64,000 nt of DNA from Sphingomonas ginkgonis (GCF_003970925.1 NZ_RWJF01000001.1:2350501-2414500), one strand, 5' to 3'. Shown: positions 1 to 13,660, numbered from the stretch's first letter. Made by a program: numbers and translations. Notes: generated by a model not told the origin, from the sequence alone.

Positions 1-4831
<4,831 letters not shown>

Positions 4832-5105
4832 CGCTTACTCCTGAAACAACCATGACCCGGTCGTCCGCCGTCGCAGCGCCCGTGTAAGTCGTGCCCATAG
4901 CAAGGTTTTCTTGCTGTCAGATGTAGATTTTCATCAGCGCCGCCCGATAAGCGCACGCCCGGCCGGGGATGCCCCGAACATTCTTGCGTGCGCTTGAAGC
5001 CGTCGCCAAGGCGAACCTCGCCCGCATTATCCTGTTGGCTCCGCACCGAAACTGGGCAATGCCAGCGGGCAGTTCCAGCTTCCTCTCGAAGGCGCCTCCA
5101 CCCGA
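4832..5105. other. Intergenic region between divergent kinase and fdtA genes
   Basis: This 274-bp spacer must hold the promoters for the kinase (minus) and the sugar operon (plus). I see no clear sigma-70 or GGAAC-type promoter. A small inverted repeat AGCAAG-GTTTT-CTTGCT lies at 4899-4915. An open frame antisense to fdtA spans part of it but looks non-coding. Confidence 0.4.
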
Positions 5106-5531
5106 ATGTCCCAGCCCTCCCTCTCGGACTGCACGCTCCAGCGCCTTCCCGTCTACGGTGACGAGCGAGGCCAACTCGCCGTGATCGAGGGCGAGGCGCT
5201 GATCGGCTTTCCGGTAAGGCGCGTCTATTATCTGTTTGGCACGGTCGGCGCGGTAAGCCGGGGGTTCCACGCCCACCACCGCCTCCAGCAGCTCGCCATT
5301 GCCGTCCGGGGCTCGTGCCGAATGCTGCTCGACGACGGGCGCGAGCGCACCAGCATCTGGCTCGACGATCCCGGTAGCGCGCTGCGGTTGCCACCGATGA
5401 TCTGGCACGAGATGCACGACTTCAGCGACGATTGCGTCCTGCTGGTGCTCGCCGATTACGAATATGACGAGCGCGACTATATCCGCGACTATGCCGAGTT
5501 CCGCCGTCTTGCGGCGGGAGAGTCGGTATGA
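5106..5531 (+). CDS. fdtA: dTDP-4-oxo-6-deoxyglucose 3,4-ketoisomerase (FdtA/QdtA family cupin)
   Basis: A 141-residue cupin of the FdtA/WxcM-like family. These enzymes move the keto group of dTDP-4-keto-6-deoxy-D-glucose from C4 to C3, the first dedicated step to dTDP-Fuc3NAc or dTDP-Qui3NAc. The diagnostic stretch SRGFHAHHRLQQLAIAVRG (His54, His56, His57) matches the family active-site strand, followed by RLPPMIWHEMHDFS. Length is normal. The stop overlaps the start of the aminotransferase gene (ATGA), and the third gene is an acetyltransferase, so the operon order fits the pathway. Whether the product has the galacto (Fdt) or gluco (Qdt) configuration cannot be read from sequence, so the symbol is provisional. 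The rmlA/rmlB genes that make the substrate are not in the window. Confidence 0.88.
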   Translation: MSQPSLSDCTLQRLPVYGDERGQLAVIEGEALIGFPVRRVYYLFGTVGAVSRGFHAHHRLQQLAIAVRGSCRMLLDDGRERTSIWLDDPGSALRLPPMIWHEMHDFSDDCVLLVLADYEYDERDYIRDYAEFRRLAAGESV

Positions 5532-6625
5532 TCCCGTTCCTCGACCTCGCGGCTGCCACCACCGAGCTGCGCGCCGGCATCGACGAGGCCGCCGCTCGCG
5601 CCCTCTCGTCGGGCTGGTACATCGGTGGCCCGGAAGTCGAGGCCTTCGAGAAGGAGTTCGCCGACTATTGCGGCGCCAGCAACTGCGTCGGTGTCGGCAA
5701 CGGCCTGGACGCGCTCCACCTCGTCTTGCGAGCGCTCGAGATCGGGCCGGGCGACGAGGTAATCACCGCGAGCAACAGCTATATCGCCACGCTGCTCGCC
5801 ATCTCGATGACCGGGGCGACCCCGGTGCTGGTCGAGCCCGATCCCGCCACGTTCAACCTCGACCCAGCGCTGGTCGATGCCGCGATCACACCGCGTACCA
5901 AGGCGCTCCTTCCCACCCACCTCTACGGGCTTCCTGCTGATCTTGATCCGTTGCTCGAGATCGCCCGCCGCCACCGCCTCTTCCTCGTCGAGGATGCCGC
6001 GCAGGCGCACGGCGCGCGTTACGGCGGCCGCTGCCTCGGCGCGCATGGCCATGCCGTCTGCTGGAGCTTCTACCCGTCCAAGAACCTTGGTGCGCTGGGT
6101 GACGGGGGCGCGGTGACGACCGACGATCCCGACCTTGCCGAGCGTGTTCGCGTCCTCGGCAACTATGGGTCGCGCAAGCGCTACTATAACGAAGTTCAGG
6201 GCGTAAACTCGCGGCTCGACCCGCTCCAGGCCGCGGTGCTGCGGGTCAAGCTCAAGCATCTCGACGACTGGAACAAGCGCCGTACCGCTCTTGCGAGCCT
6301 CTACCGTGAACGCCTGTCTGGGCTCGACCTTGTTCTCCCCGCGGAACCTGACGGGACGCAATCCTGCTGGCACCTGTTTGTGGTCCGGAGCGCCCGACGC
6401 GATGCGCTGCAGCAGCGGCTGACCGCTGCCGGCGTCCAGACGCTCATCCACTATCCCGTCCCACCACACCGCCAGCAGGCCTATGCCGGCACGGCGTGGA
6501 ACCAGGCCAATTTACCGATCGCCGACCTCCTAGCCGGGCAGGTGCTGAGCCTGCCGATCGGACCGCATCTCCCCCTCGAGGCGGCCGAGCAGGTCGTCGC
6601 CGCGGTGCGCGCCGCGCATGATTGA
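5528..6625 (+). CDS. fdtB: DegT/DnrJ/EryC1 sugar aminotransferase (dTDP-3-keto-6-deoxyhexose transaminase)
   Basis: A 365-residue PLP-dependent aminotransferase of the DegT/DnrJ/EryC1/StrS family. It probably transfers an amino group to C3 of the keto sugar made by the preceding isomerase. It shows the family opening IPFLDLAAATTEL, GNGLDALHL, the DAAQAHGARY segment and the PLP-lysine motif SFYPSKNLGALGDGGAV (Lys185). Near the end, IHYPVPPHRQQAY is typical of the 3-aminotransferase (FdtB/QdtB) branch. It overlaps the upstream stop by 4 bp and the downstream gene by 8 bp, so the three genes are very probably translationally coupled. Family assignment is firm; the exact sugar is inferred from context. 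Confidence 0.92.
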   Translation: MIPFLDLAAATTELRAGIDEAAARALSSGWYIGGPEVEAFEKEFADYCGASNCVGVGNGLDALHLVLRALEIGPGDEVITASNSYIATLLAISMTGATPVLVEPDPATFNLDPALVDAAITPRTKALLPTHLYGLPADLDPLLEIARRHRLFLVEDAAQAHGARYGGRCLGAHGHAVCWSFYPSKNLGALGDGGAVTTDDPDLAERVRVLGNYGSRKRYYNEVQGVNSRLDPLQAAVLRVKLKHLDDWNKRRTALASLYRERLSGLDLVLPAEPDGTQSCWHLFVVRSARRDALQQRLTAAGVQTLIHYPVPPHRQQAYAGTAWNQANLPIADLLAGQVLSLPIGPHLPLEAAEQVVAAVRAAHD

Positions 6626-7085
6626 TCCCGCCGCTCTCATCCATCCGCTGGGCGCGGTGGCCGACGATGCGACAATTGGCCCGCGCACCCGCGTCTGGCA
6701 ATTCTCCGTCGTGCTCGCCGGGGCGGCGATCGGTGCCGACTGCAACCTCAATGCGCACACGCTGGTCGAAGGCGGCGCGCGGATCGGCGACCGGGTGACG
6801 CTGAAATGCGGCGTCTATGTCTGGGATGGGGTCCAGCTCGGCGACGACGTCTTCTGCGGCCCCAACGCGACCTTCACCAACGACCGTCGTCCTCGCTCGC
6901 GCCAGCGGCCCGAGGCCTTCCTGTCGACGATCGTCGAGGACGGCGCGTCGATCGGCGCGGGGGCAATCATCCTGCCCGGCCTTCGGATCGGCGCACGCGC
7001 GATCATCGGCGCCGGCGCCGTCGTCACTCGCGACGTTCCGGCCGGTGAGACCTGGGTCGGCAACCCCGCCCGCCGACTCGGCTGA
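6618..7085 (+). CDS. fdtC: Left-handed beta-helix sugar N-acetyltransferase (FdtC/QdtC-like)
   Basis: A 155-residue hexapeptide-repeat acyltransferase. Imperfect [LIV]GxxxX repeats run through most of the protein (for example IGADCNLNAHT, IGDRVTLKCGV). The segment VFCGPNATFTNDRRPRS is characteristic of acetyltransferases acting on 3-amino-3,6-dideoxyhexose nucleotides. The expected reaction is acetyl-CoA-dependent N-acetylation of the amino sugar made by the preceding gene. It is the last gene of the operon; a hairpin follows about 100 bp later. The symbol is provisional for the same reason as for the first gene: Fuc3NAc and Qui3NAc pathways are not separable here. Confidence 0.87.
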   Translation: MIDPAALIHPLGAVADDATIGPRTRVWQFSVVLAGAAIGADCNLNAHTLVEGGARIGDRVTLKCGVYVWDGVQLGDDVFCGPNATFTNDRRPRSRQRPEAFLSTIVEDGASIGAGAIILPGLRIGARAIIGAGAVVTRDVPAGETWVGNPARRLG

Positions 7086-7189
7086 CGCGTTTCGCCACGC
7101 AGGCCGCAAGCTGAGCGGCAAGACTGAACGGTGGCGTTCGGCGACTTCGGGCCAGCGTGTGAAATCCCCGGGATTCAAGCAACAAGCGA

Positions 7190-7220
7190 GCCTTTGTGGC
7201 GCAAAAGCCACAAGAAAGGC
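7190..7220 (+). terminator. Possible hairpin after the fdt operon
   Basis: GCCTTTGTGGC and GCCACAA-gaa-AGGC pair around the loop GCAAAA, with three bulged bases. It lies about 105 bp after the fdtC stop and before the operator of the TonB locus. There is no T tract, so it may be a weak terminator or a chance structure. A separate small inverted repeat, AATCCC-C-GGGATT, lies at 7163-7175. Confidence 0.35.
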
Positions 7221-7236
7221 TGACACCGGAATGGAT

Positions 7237-7254
7237 ATTGTGAACATTCACAAT
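7237..7254. promoter_or_regulatory. LacI-family operator before the TonB receptor gene
   Basis: ATTGTGAA-CA-TTCACAAT is a perfect 18-bp inverted repeat with a two-base centre. It fits the LacI-family pattern TG..AA(2 bases)TT..CA. A similar site lies before the GH3 gene at 15935, and the locus encodes a LacI regulator at 13657. It sits about 110 bp before the receptor start. Binding by that regulator is inferred. Confidence 0.75.
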
Positions 7255-7361
7255 CTGAGGTAGCAGTGTCACCAACATGTCAGGAAAGGCATGCGCGGAT
7301 CTGACGGGTGCCGGGGGCCGGTAGACACGGAGGGCCGCGAAAAGAGGGGAGAATTACCGGG

Positions 7362-10300
7362 ATGACCCGTATCGCCGCCCGAGTCGCGGGCCTGCTCTGC
7401 ACCACCATCATCGCCTCGCCAGCGTTTGCGCAGGAAGCGCCGCCTTCGTCGCCGTCGCCGGCCACGACCACTCCGCCGGCGGTCGCCGCGGGCGCGCCGT
7501 CCGACCAGACCGACGCCAACGCGATCGTCGTCACCGGCATCCGCGCGAGTCAGGCCAAGTCGATCGACATCAAGCGCAAGGCCGACGCGATCGTCGACGC
7601 AATCACCGCCGAGGACATCGGCAAGCTCCCCGACGTTACCATCACCGACTCGCTGCAACGCATTCCGGGTATCCAAGTCCAGCGCAGCGCCGGCGAAGGC
7701 GCGACCCTCAACATCCGCGGTCTTCCGCAGGTCTACACGCTCATCAACGGCGAGCAGTACCTCTCGCCGGGCAATCTCGGGACCGCCCAGCCGAACCTTG
7801 ACGACGTCCCCGCGCAGCTGCTCGGCGGCGTGGTCGTCTACAAGTCGGAAGACCTCCGCAACGCGCTCTCGGGCGTGTCCGGCACAGTCGACCTGCGCAC
7901 CCGTCGCCCGCTCGATTTCCGCAACGGGCTGACCGTCTCTGGTCAGGCCGAGTATGATCGCGGCACGCAGACCAAGGGCAAGGACTATCTCACCAGCGGC
8001 CTCGTCAACTATCGCCACGGCAACTTCGGCGCGCTGATCAGCGCCGCCTATTCCAAGGCGACCCTCGGCAACAACTATGCCGGCTGGGGCGGTGGGATCT
8101 TCGGCAACAACGATTGGGGCGGCTCGGGCCAGAACTGGATCGCGCCGCACGGCTACGAGACCTTCCATCGCGAGGTCGAGCGTCGCCGTCTCGGTATCTC
8201 GGGCGCGGTTCAGTGGGAGATGGTGCCCGGCCTGACCTTCACCGGCGAGGGCTTCTACACCAAGTTCATCGAGCATGACCTGCGCGCGGGCATGAACATC
8301 TCGAACCGCTGGACCGGTCTCGGCTGGACCACTCCGACCCAGAGCCAGACCACCTCGGTCAACGGCAGCAACGGTCAGCCCTGGCTCGACGTCGACCAAT
8401 ACGACCTCGACGCCTGGTGGGTGAACTCGTTCAGCGTCAACCGCAGCATCCATTCAAACTCGAAGGATTTCAGCGGCGAGCTGAAGTGGGACAATGGCGG
8501 CGCCTTCACCGGCTCCGTCCGCGGCATCTACGCCAAGGCCAACTACCTCAACACCAACGGTCAGGTTCAGGGCGATCTGTCGAACTGGCAGTATTACCCG
8601 GATCGCACGTTCACGCTGTTCCGCAATCCCGCCGACCGCACTCGCGGGACCTTCTACCCGTCGAATATCGCCTCGCAGTATCCGGGTCGCTACTCTAACG
8701 CGATCGTCGGCTCGAACGGCGGCCGCTACGTCAACCCGAACCCGCAGGGTTATGCCGGCGACCCGCTGCTGCACATTGACCTCAGCAACAACGACGTGCG
8801 GTGGAGCGGCTTCAACACCGTCCTGCCGACCGTCGGCGGCCTCGGGCCGGGCAAGAGCCTGGCCGATTATATGGCCAATCTCGGCAGCTACACCGTCGCG
8901 GCGTTCAGCTCCGAGGGCAACAACCGCAACAACTCGGACCTCTACGCGCTCCGCGCCGACGGCAGCTACGACTTCGAGAAGCATAGCGATGGCGGCCTGT
9001 TCGGCTTCCTCGGCCGGGTAGACTTCGGCGCCCGCGCCTCCCGTCGCAAGACTTCGATCGTCGTCTATCACCTCTTCTCGCGGCTCTATGCGGGCCAGGC
9101 GAGCGACCCGGCGGGCTGCGCCGTGCAGTGGAAGGCGATCGACGTCGTGCTCGACAACACGTCGGGCTGCACCGCCGGCGAGCAGGTACCGAACCCGGCA
9201 TTCAACCCGGCGCTGCCGGTCAGCGCGGCCAACCCGCAGACCATCTTCCAGGGCTACACCGCCTGGAAGCCGACTGCGCTCAACCAGTACAACAACGTCT
9301 ATTTCCTGTCGGACTTCGGCAGCCAGACGAAGGGCTTCCCGGGTATCTGGGTCGCTGACCCGAAGGACTTCAACGATCCCCTCGCCTTCCAGACGCGGGT
9401 GTTCGGCAATGCCTTCCCGGTCATCATCCCGGGCTCGACCTATGACGTCACCTTCCACGACGTCAGCTTTTACGGCAACGCGGCGCTCCACTTCGGCGAC
9501 AACATCAAGGCCAATGTTGGGCTGAAGGCGATCCGCACCCGCCTGAACGTCAAGCAGAACCAGACCGGCCCGACGGTGCCCTATGGCGACACCAACACCG
9601 ACACCGGCGACACCTTCACCAAGAACAGCTACTGGGACTGGCTGCCGTCGGTGAACGCGCAGTGGGACATCAACCGGCGGATGAAGCTGCGCGCGGCCTT
9701 CGCCAAGACGATGATGCCGCTCGATCTCGGCAGCTATGGCGGCGGTCTTACCATCGCTACCAACGATGCCCAGTGCGACCCGACCAAGCGCGTCGCCACC
9801 GACGCGCCGTGCGGCCAGCGGCAGGTCACCAGCGCCTCCTCGGGCGGCAACCCGTTCCTGGAGCCATGGCGCGCCACCAATTATGACCTGGCGTTTGAAT
9901 GGTACCCGGGTCGCGCCTCGATCGTGAACGTTGGCCTGTTCAAGATCGATATCGCCAGCTTCGTCACCACACAGACGCTCAACGACGGCCAGTTCCCGGA
10001 CAGCGACGGCGTGATCCGCCGCACCGTGCCGTTCACCCGCCCGGTTCAGGGCCGCAGCGGCAAGCTTCAGGGCATCGAAGCGGGCACCAAGCTGGCGTTC
10101 AGCGACCTGACATCGCCGGGCAATTTCCTGCATAACTTCGGCATCGACGCGAATTTCACCTACGCGCCGAACAAGGACAAGTCGTCCGGCCGACAACTCG
10201 ACGGCGAGTATTTCCCGTTCCCGGACAACAGCAAGTTCCAGTACAACGCTGCGCTCTGGTACCAGGACAGCCGCCTGCAGGCCCGCATTGCCTACAATCG

Positions 10301-10541
10301 CCGCTCGCCGCGCCTCAGCGGTCGGGTCGACGGCATCCCGATCTTCCAGGACACCGCGCAGTACGTCGACGTCAACGTCACCTACGCGCTGACGCCGAAC
10401 ATCTCGCTCTATGCGAACGGCTCCAACATCCTCGGCGAGATCGAGAAATACTATTACCAGTTCGACAAGAAGCATCAGCAATTCTCGTCGTCGAACCAGT
10501 TTGAACCGCGTTACTCGATCGGCCTCCGCGCGAAGTTCTAA
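7362..10541 (+). CDS. TonB-dependent outer-membrane receptor (probable glycoside importer)
   Basis: A 1059-residue TonB-dependent receptor. I chose the ATG at 7362, which follows GGGGAGAA and begins a signal peptide (MTRIAARVAGLLCTTIIASPAFAQ has the typical n-, h- and c-regions; cleavage near 23). A TonB-box-like IVVTGIR lies at 55-61, followed by a plug domain (AITAEDIGKLPDVTITDSLQRIPGIQVQR) and a long beta-barrel ending in phenylalanine. Size and plug sequence fit the large Caulobacter/Xanthomonas-type receptors that import plant-derived oligosaccharides. It heads a locus with a LacI regulator, an MFS transporter and a GH3 enzyme, with a LacI-type operator upstream and an intrinsic terminator downstream. 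A glucoside substrate is inferred from the GH3 neighbour. Confidence 0.93.
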   Translation: MTRIAARVAGLLCTTIIASPAFAQEAPPSSPSPATTTPPAVAAGAPSDQTDANAIVVTGIRASQAKSIDIKRKADAIVDAITAEDIGKLPDVTITDSLQRIPGIQVQRSAGEGATLNIRGLPQVYTLINGEQYLSPGNLGTAQPNLDDVPAQLLGGVVVYKSEDLRNALSGVSGTVDLRTRRPLDFRNGLTVSGQAEYDRGTQTKGKDYLTSGLVNYRHGNFGALISAAYSKATLGNNYAGWGGGIFGNNDWGGSGQNWIAPHGYETFHREVERRRLGISGAVQWEMVPGLTFTGEGFYTKFIEHDLRAGMNISNRWTGLGWTTPTQSQTTSVNGSNGQPWLDVDQYDLDAWWVNSFSVNRSIHSNSKDFSGELKWDNGGAFTGSVRGIYAKANYLNTNGQVQGDLSNWQYYPDRTFTLFRNPADRTRGTFYPSNIASQYPGRYSNAIVGSNGGRYVNPNPQGYAGDPLLHIDLSNNDVRWSGFNTVLPTVGGLGPGKSLADYMANLGSYTVAAFSSEGNNRNNSDLYALRADGSYDFEKHSDGGLFGFLGRVDFGARASRRKTSIVVYHLFSRLYAGQASDPAGCAVQWKAIDVVLDNTSGCTAGEQVPNPAFNPALPVSAANPQTIFQGYTAWKPTALNQYNNVYFLSDFGSQTKGFPGIWVADPKDFNDPLAFQTRVFGNAFPVIIPGSTYDVTFHDVSFYGNAALHFGDNIKANVGLKAIRTRLNVKQNQTGPTVPYGDTNTDTGDTFTKNSYWDWLPSVNAQWDINRRMKLRAAFAKTMMPLDLGSYGGGLTIATNDAQCDPTKRVATDAPCGQRQVTSASSGGNPFLEPWRATNYDLAFEWYPGRASIVNVGLFKIDIASFVTTQTLNDGQFPDSDGVIRRTVPFTRPVQGRSGKLQGIEAGTKLAFSDLTSPGNFLHNFGIDANFTYAPNKDKSSGRQLDGEYFPFPDNSKFQYNAALWYQDSRLQARIAYNRRSPRLSGRVDGIPIFQDTAQYVDVNVTYALTPNISLYANGSNILGEIEKYYYQFDKKHQQFSSSNQFEPRYSIGLRAKF

Positions 10542-10555
10542 CGGGCCTCTCCTGC

Positions 10556-10590
10556 CGGCGGCGTGCTGCGGCGCGCCGCCGGTTTTTTTG
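10556..10590 (+). terminator. Intrinsic terminator after the TonB receptor gene
   Basis: CCGGCGGCGTGC and GCGCGCCGCCGG form a 12-bp stem (one G-T pair) around a TGCG loop, followed directly by seven Ts. It starts 15 bp after the receptor stop. The halogenase-like genes downstream are therefore expressed by partial read-through or from another promoter. Confidence 0.85.
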
Positions 10591-10613
10591 GCTCCTCGCC
10601 AAACGGACGGACA

Positions 10614-12143
10614 ATGACTAGTCAGTCCCCCAGCATGAGCGACGCCGACCCTGCCCGGATCGCCTCGGTCCTGATCGTCGGCGGGGGTACCGCGGGCTGG
10701 ATGGCGGCCGCGGCGCTCGCCAAGCATTTCCATGGCTCAGGCCTCGTCATCACCCTCGTCGAGAGCGACGAGATCGGCACCATCGGGGTCGGCGAGGCAA
10801 CCATCCCGACCATCCGCCGCTTCATCGCCCGCCTCGGTCTCAGCGACGAGACGGTAATGCGCGCCACCGGCGCCACCGCCAAGCTCGGCATCTTGTTCGA
10901 AGACTGGCACCGCAAGGGCGAGGGCTTCATCCATCCCTTCGGCCTCTATGGCGAGGACTATGGCGAACTCGGCTTCCACCACCTCTGGCTGCAACGCCGG
11001 CGTGGCGGCGACGAGCGCCCGATCAACGACTATTCGTTCGGCGCGCAGCTTGCCGAGCGCGGGCGCATGGCGATCCCGCCGCGCGATACGCCGCGCACTC
11101 CCTTCGCCGTGTTCGACTGGGCGCTCCACCTCGACGCCGCCGCCTTTGCCCGGCTGCTGCGCGACTATGCCGTCAACAGCGGGGTCAAGCGGGTCGAGGG
11201 CCGCATCATCTCGGTGGAGGCGGACGCCGGCATGGTCCGCAGCGTCACCCTCGCCGACGGAAACACGCTCGCCGCCGACCTCTTCATCGACTGCTCGGGC
11301 TTCCGCGGCCTGATGATTGAGAAAGCGCTCGGCGTCGGCTTCGAGGACTGGAGCGAGTGGCTGCCGTGCGACGCCGCCGTTGCCGTGCAGAGCGAATGGA
11401 AGGCGGGCGATCCCCCGCCCTTCACTCGCGCCAAGGCCTGCGACTACGGCTGGCAGTGGCGGATCCCGCTCCGCCATCGCGCCGGCAACGGCTATGTCTA
11501 TTCGACCCGCCACCTCAGCGCCGACGAGGCGACCGCGGCGCTGCTCGCGGATCTCCCCGGCAAGCCGCTGCGCGATCCGCTGTCGATCCCGTTCCGATCG
11601 GGCCGCCGCACCCGCGCCTGGCAAGGCAACACCGTCGCGCTCGGCCTCGCCTCGGGCTTTCTCGAGCCGCTCGAGAGCACTTCCATCGCGCTGATCGAAA
11701 CCGGGATCGAGCGGCTGAAGGAGCTGTTCCCGACCCGCGACCTCGACCCCGCGCTCGCCGACGAGTTCAACGACGCCACCGCTCGCGAGATGGAGCGGGT
11801 GCGCGACTTCATCATTCTCCACTACAAGCTGACCCGGCGCGACGACACGCCTTTCTGGGTTCATTGCCGCGACATGGCAGTACCACCGACACTGGAGCGC
11901 AAGCTTGCGCTGTGGGATGCCCGCGGCGAGTTCGTCCGCTATCGCTGGGAGATGTTCCACCCGGCCAGTTGGCTCGCCATGTACGCCGGCTTCCAGCGCA
12001 TTCCCCGCTCGCTCCACCCGGCGCTCGCCACAGTCCCGGCGGGTCTCACCGGCGAGGGCCTCGACCGCATCCGCGCGGTGATCGATCGCCAGGTCGCCGC
12101 CTCGCCCTCCCACCAGGCGTTTCTCGACAAGGTGCACGGATGA
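10614..12143 (+). CDS. Tryptophan-halogenase family flavoprotein, copy 1
   Basis: About 509 residues. The open frame extends upstream into the terminator, so I start at ATG 10614; ATG 10635 is an alternative. It belongs to the flavin-dependent tryptophan halogenase family: an FAD-binding VLIVGGGTAGWMAA, the motif GWQWRIPL (WxWxIP of halogenases), a lysine at the position of the PrnA catalytic Lys79 (TGATAKLGILF, Lys90) and the conserved FLEPLEST segment. Members beside TonB receptors in sugar loci are common in sphingomonads and Caulobacter, and their true substrate is unknown. The next gene overlaps by ATGA and is a paralog. It should need a flavin reductase to supply FADH2; none is seen nearby. 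Confidence 0.85.
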   Translation: MTSQSPSMSDADPARIASVLIVGGGTAGWMAAAALAKHFHGSGLVITLVESDEIGTIGVGEATIPTIRRFIARLGLSDETVMRATGATAKLGILFEDWHRKGEGFIHPFGLYGEDYGELGFHHLWLQRRRGGDERPINDYSFGAQLAERGRMAIPPRDTPRTPFAVFDWALHLDAAAFARLLRDYAVNSGVKRVEGRIISVEADAGMVRSVTLADGNTLAADLFIDCSGFRGLMIEKALGVGFEDWSEWLPCDAAVAVQSEWKAGDPPPFTRAKACDYGWQWRIPLRHRAGNGYVYSTRHLSADEATAALLADLPGKPLRDPLSIPFRSGRRTRAWQGNTVALGLASGFLEPLESTSIALIETGIERLKELFPTRDLDPALADEFNDATAREMERVRDFIILHYKLTRRDDTPFWVHCRDMAVPPTLERKLALWDARGEFVRYRWEMFHPASWLAMYAGFQRIPRSLHPALATVPAGLTGEGLDRIRAVIDRQVAASPSHQAFLDKVHG

Positions 12144-13660
12144 ACGAGGAGAGCGGCCGGCCGATCAGGAACCTGTGCATCGTCGGTGGCGGTACCGCCG
12201 GCTGGATCGCCGCTGCGCTGCTCGGCCACTATGCCGGCCACCTGTTCCGCATCCGCCTCGTCGAATCCGAGGAGATCGGCACGATCGGAGTCGGCGAGAG
12301 CACCATCCCGCCCTTCCTCCAGCTGATCGCCCGCCTCGGGATCAGCGAGAGCGAGTTCATCCGCGAGACCCAGGCCAGCTTTAAGCTGGGCATCCGGTTC
12401 GACGACTGGCTCGATCGTGGCAGCTCCTACTTCCACCCGTTCGGCGCGATCGGCGCGCCCAATCCGCCGGTCGATCCCTATCAGCTGTGGCTGCGCGCCC
12501 GCACCGCCGACCCCTCGCTCGAGCTGCAGTCGCTCGCGCCCGCCAGCGTCATGGCCGATGCCGGCCGCTTCATGCTCCCGTTCAAGGCCGCGACAACGCC
12601 GGTCGGCGGTGCCGCCTATGCGCTTCACGTCGATGCGAAGCGGGTCGCCGCCTTCCTCCGCCGCTTCGCCGAGGGCAAGGGCGTGGTGCGCACCGAAGGG
12701 CTGGTCGACCGAGTCGAGGCCGAGGGCGACCAGGTCGCCGCCATCGTTCTGCGCAGCGGCGAGCGGATCGCCGCCGACCTGTTCGTCGACTGCACCGGCT
12801 TCCGCTCGCTCCTCCTCGGCCAAGCGCTCGAGGTCCCGCTCGACGACTGGTCCGACCTCCTCCTGTGCGACCGCGCGGTGGTGGTGCAGACCGAGAACAT
12901 CGGTCCGCCGCCCCCCTTCACCCTCGCTGAGGCGCAGGACGCTGGCTGGCGCTGGCGGATCCCGCTCCAGCACCGCACCGGCAACGGCCATGTCTTCTCC
13001 TCGCGCCACATGGGCGCCGACGAGGCCCGCTCCATTCTCCTCGCGAAGGTCGAGGGTCGGCCGGTCACCGAGCCGATGCTGCTGAGCTTCACCACCGGCG
13101 CCCGGCGCGAAATGTGGCGCGGCAACGTCGTCGCCGCCGGCCTGTCCGCCGGCTTCATCGAGCCGCTGGAATCGACCGCGATCCACCTCGTCTATCGCGC
13201 CATCGACTTCCTCCTCCGCTATCTCCCCGGCACCAGCCGCGCGCCCGAGCTGGCGGCCGAGTTCAACCGGCGAATGACCGGCGACTATGTCGAGATTCGC
13301 GACTTCATCATCGCCCACTACAGCCTGACCCGGCGCCGCGACGCGCCCTTCTGGCGCGATGTCGCCTCGATTGAATTGCCGGCCGGATTGCGCCATCGGG
13401 TCGCCATGTTCGCCGATGCCGGCATGCTACCCGAGGTTCTCGACGGCCTGTTTAGCGCGGTCAGCTGGCAGTCCGTGCTCGACGGCATGGGCGTGCTGCC
13501 GCGCCGCCCGCACCCGAGCGTCGCCAATGCCGAGCCGGCGGCGCTCGCCCGCGACCTCCGTGGGCTCGAGCAGGCGATCGGCCGGACCGTGCAGCAGCTG
13601 CCCACCCATCAGGCTTTCCTCGACCAGCACTGCCGCGCCGAAAAACCCCTCGCCGCATGA
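12140..13660 (+). CDS. Tryptophan-halogenase family flavoprotein, copy 2
   Basis: A 506-residue paralog of the preceding protein, starting at the ATG that overlaps its stop. It has LCIVGGGTAGWIAAALL for FAD, Lys82 in QASFKLGIRF at the catalytic lysine position, GWRWRIPL (WxWxIP) and FIEPLEST. Both copies share the C-terminal Trp-rich helices (SWQSVLDGMG here; SWLAMYAGFQ in copy 1). The two are clearly diverged, suggesting an old duplication with separate roles or a heterodimer. The stop overlaps the LacI gene start by ATGA, so the genes are coupled. Halogenation of a plant aromatic or aglycone is possible but not shown by the sequence. Confidence 0.85.
   Translation: MNEESGRPIRNLCIVGGGTAGWIAAALLGHYAGHLFRIRLVESEEIGTIGVGESTIPPFLQLIARLGISESEFIRETQASFKLGIRFDDWLDRGSSYFHPFGAIGAPNPPVDPYQLWLRARTADPSLELQSLAPASVMADAGRFMLPFKAATTPVGGAAYALHVDAKRVAAFLRRFAEGKGVVRTEGLVDRVEAEGDQVAAIVLRSGERIAADLFVDCTGFRSLLLGQALEVPLDDWSDLLLCDRAVVVQTENIGPPPPFTLAEAQDAGWRWRIPLQHRTGNGHVFSSRHMGADEARSILLAKVEGRPVTEPMLLSFTTGARREMWRGNVVAAGLSAGFIEPLESTAIHLVYRAIDFLLRYLPGTSRAPELAAEFNRRMTGDYVEIRDFIIAHYSLTRRRDAPFWRDVASIELPAGLRHRVAMFADAGMLPEVLDGLFSAVSWQSVLDGMGVLPRRPHPSVANAEPAALARDLRGLEQAIGRTVQQLPTHQAFLDQHCRAEKPLAA

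Noticed and set aside
4917..5417. Minus-strand frame of 166 codons overlapping fdtA.
   Set aside because: Most of it is antisense to the cupin coding region and it has no family features.
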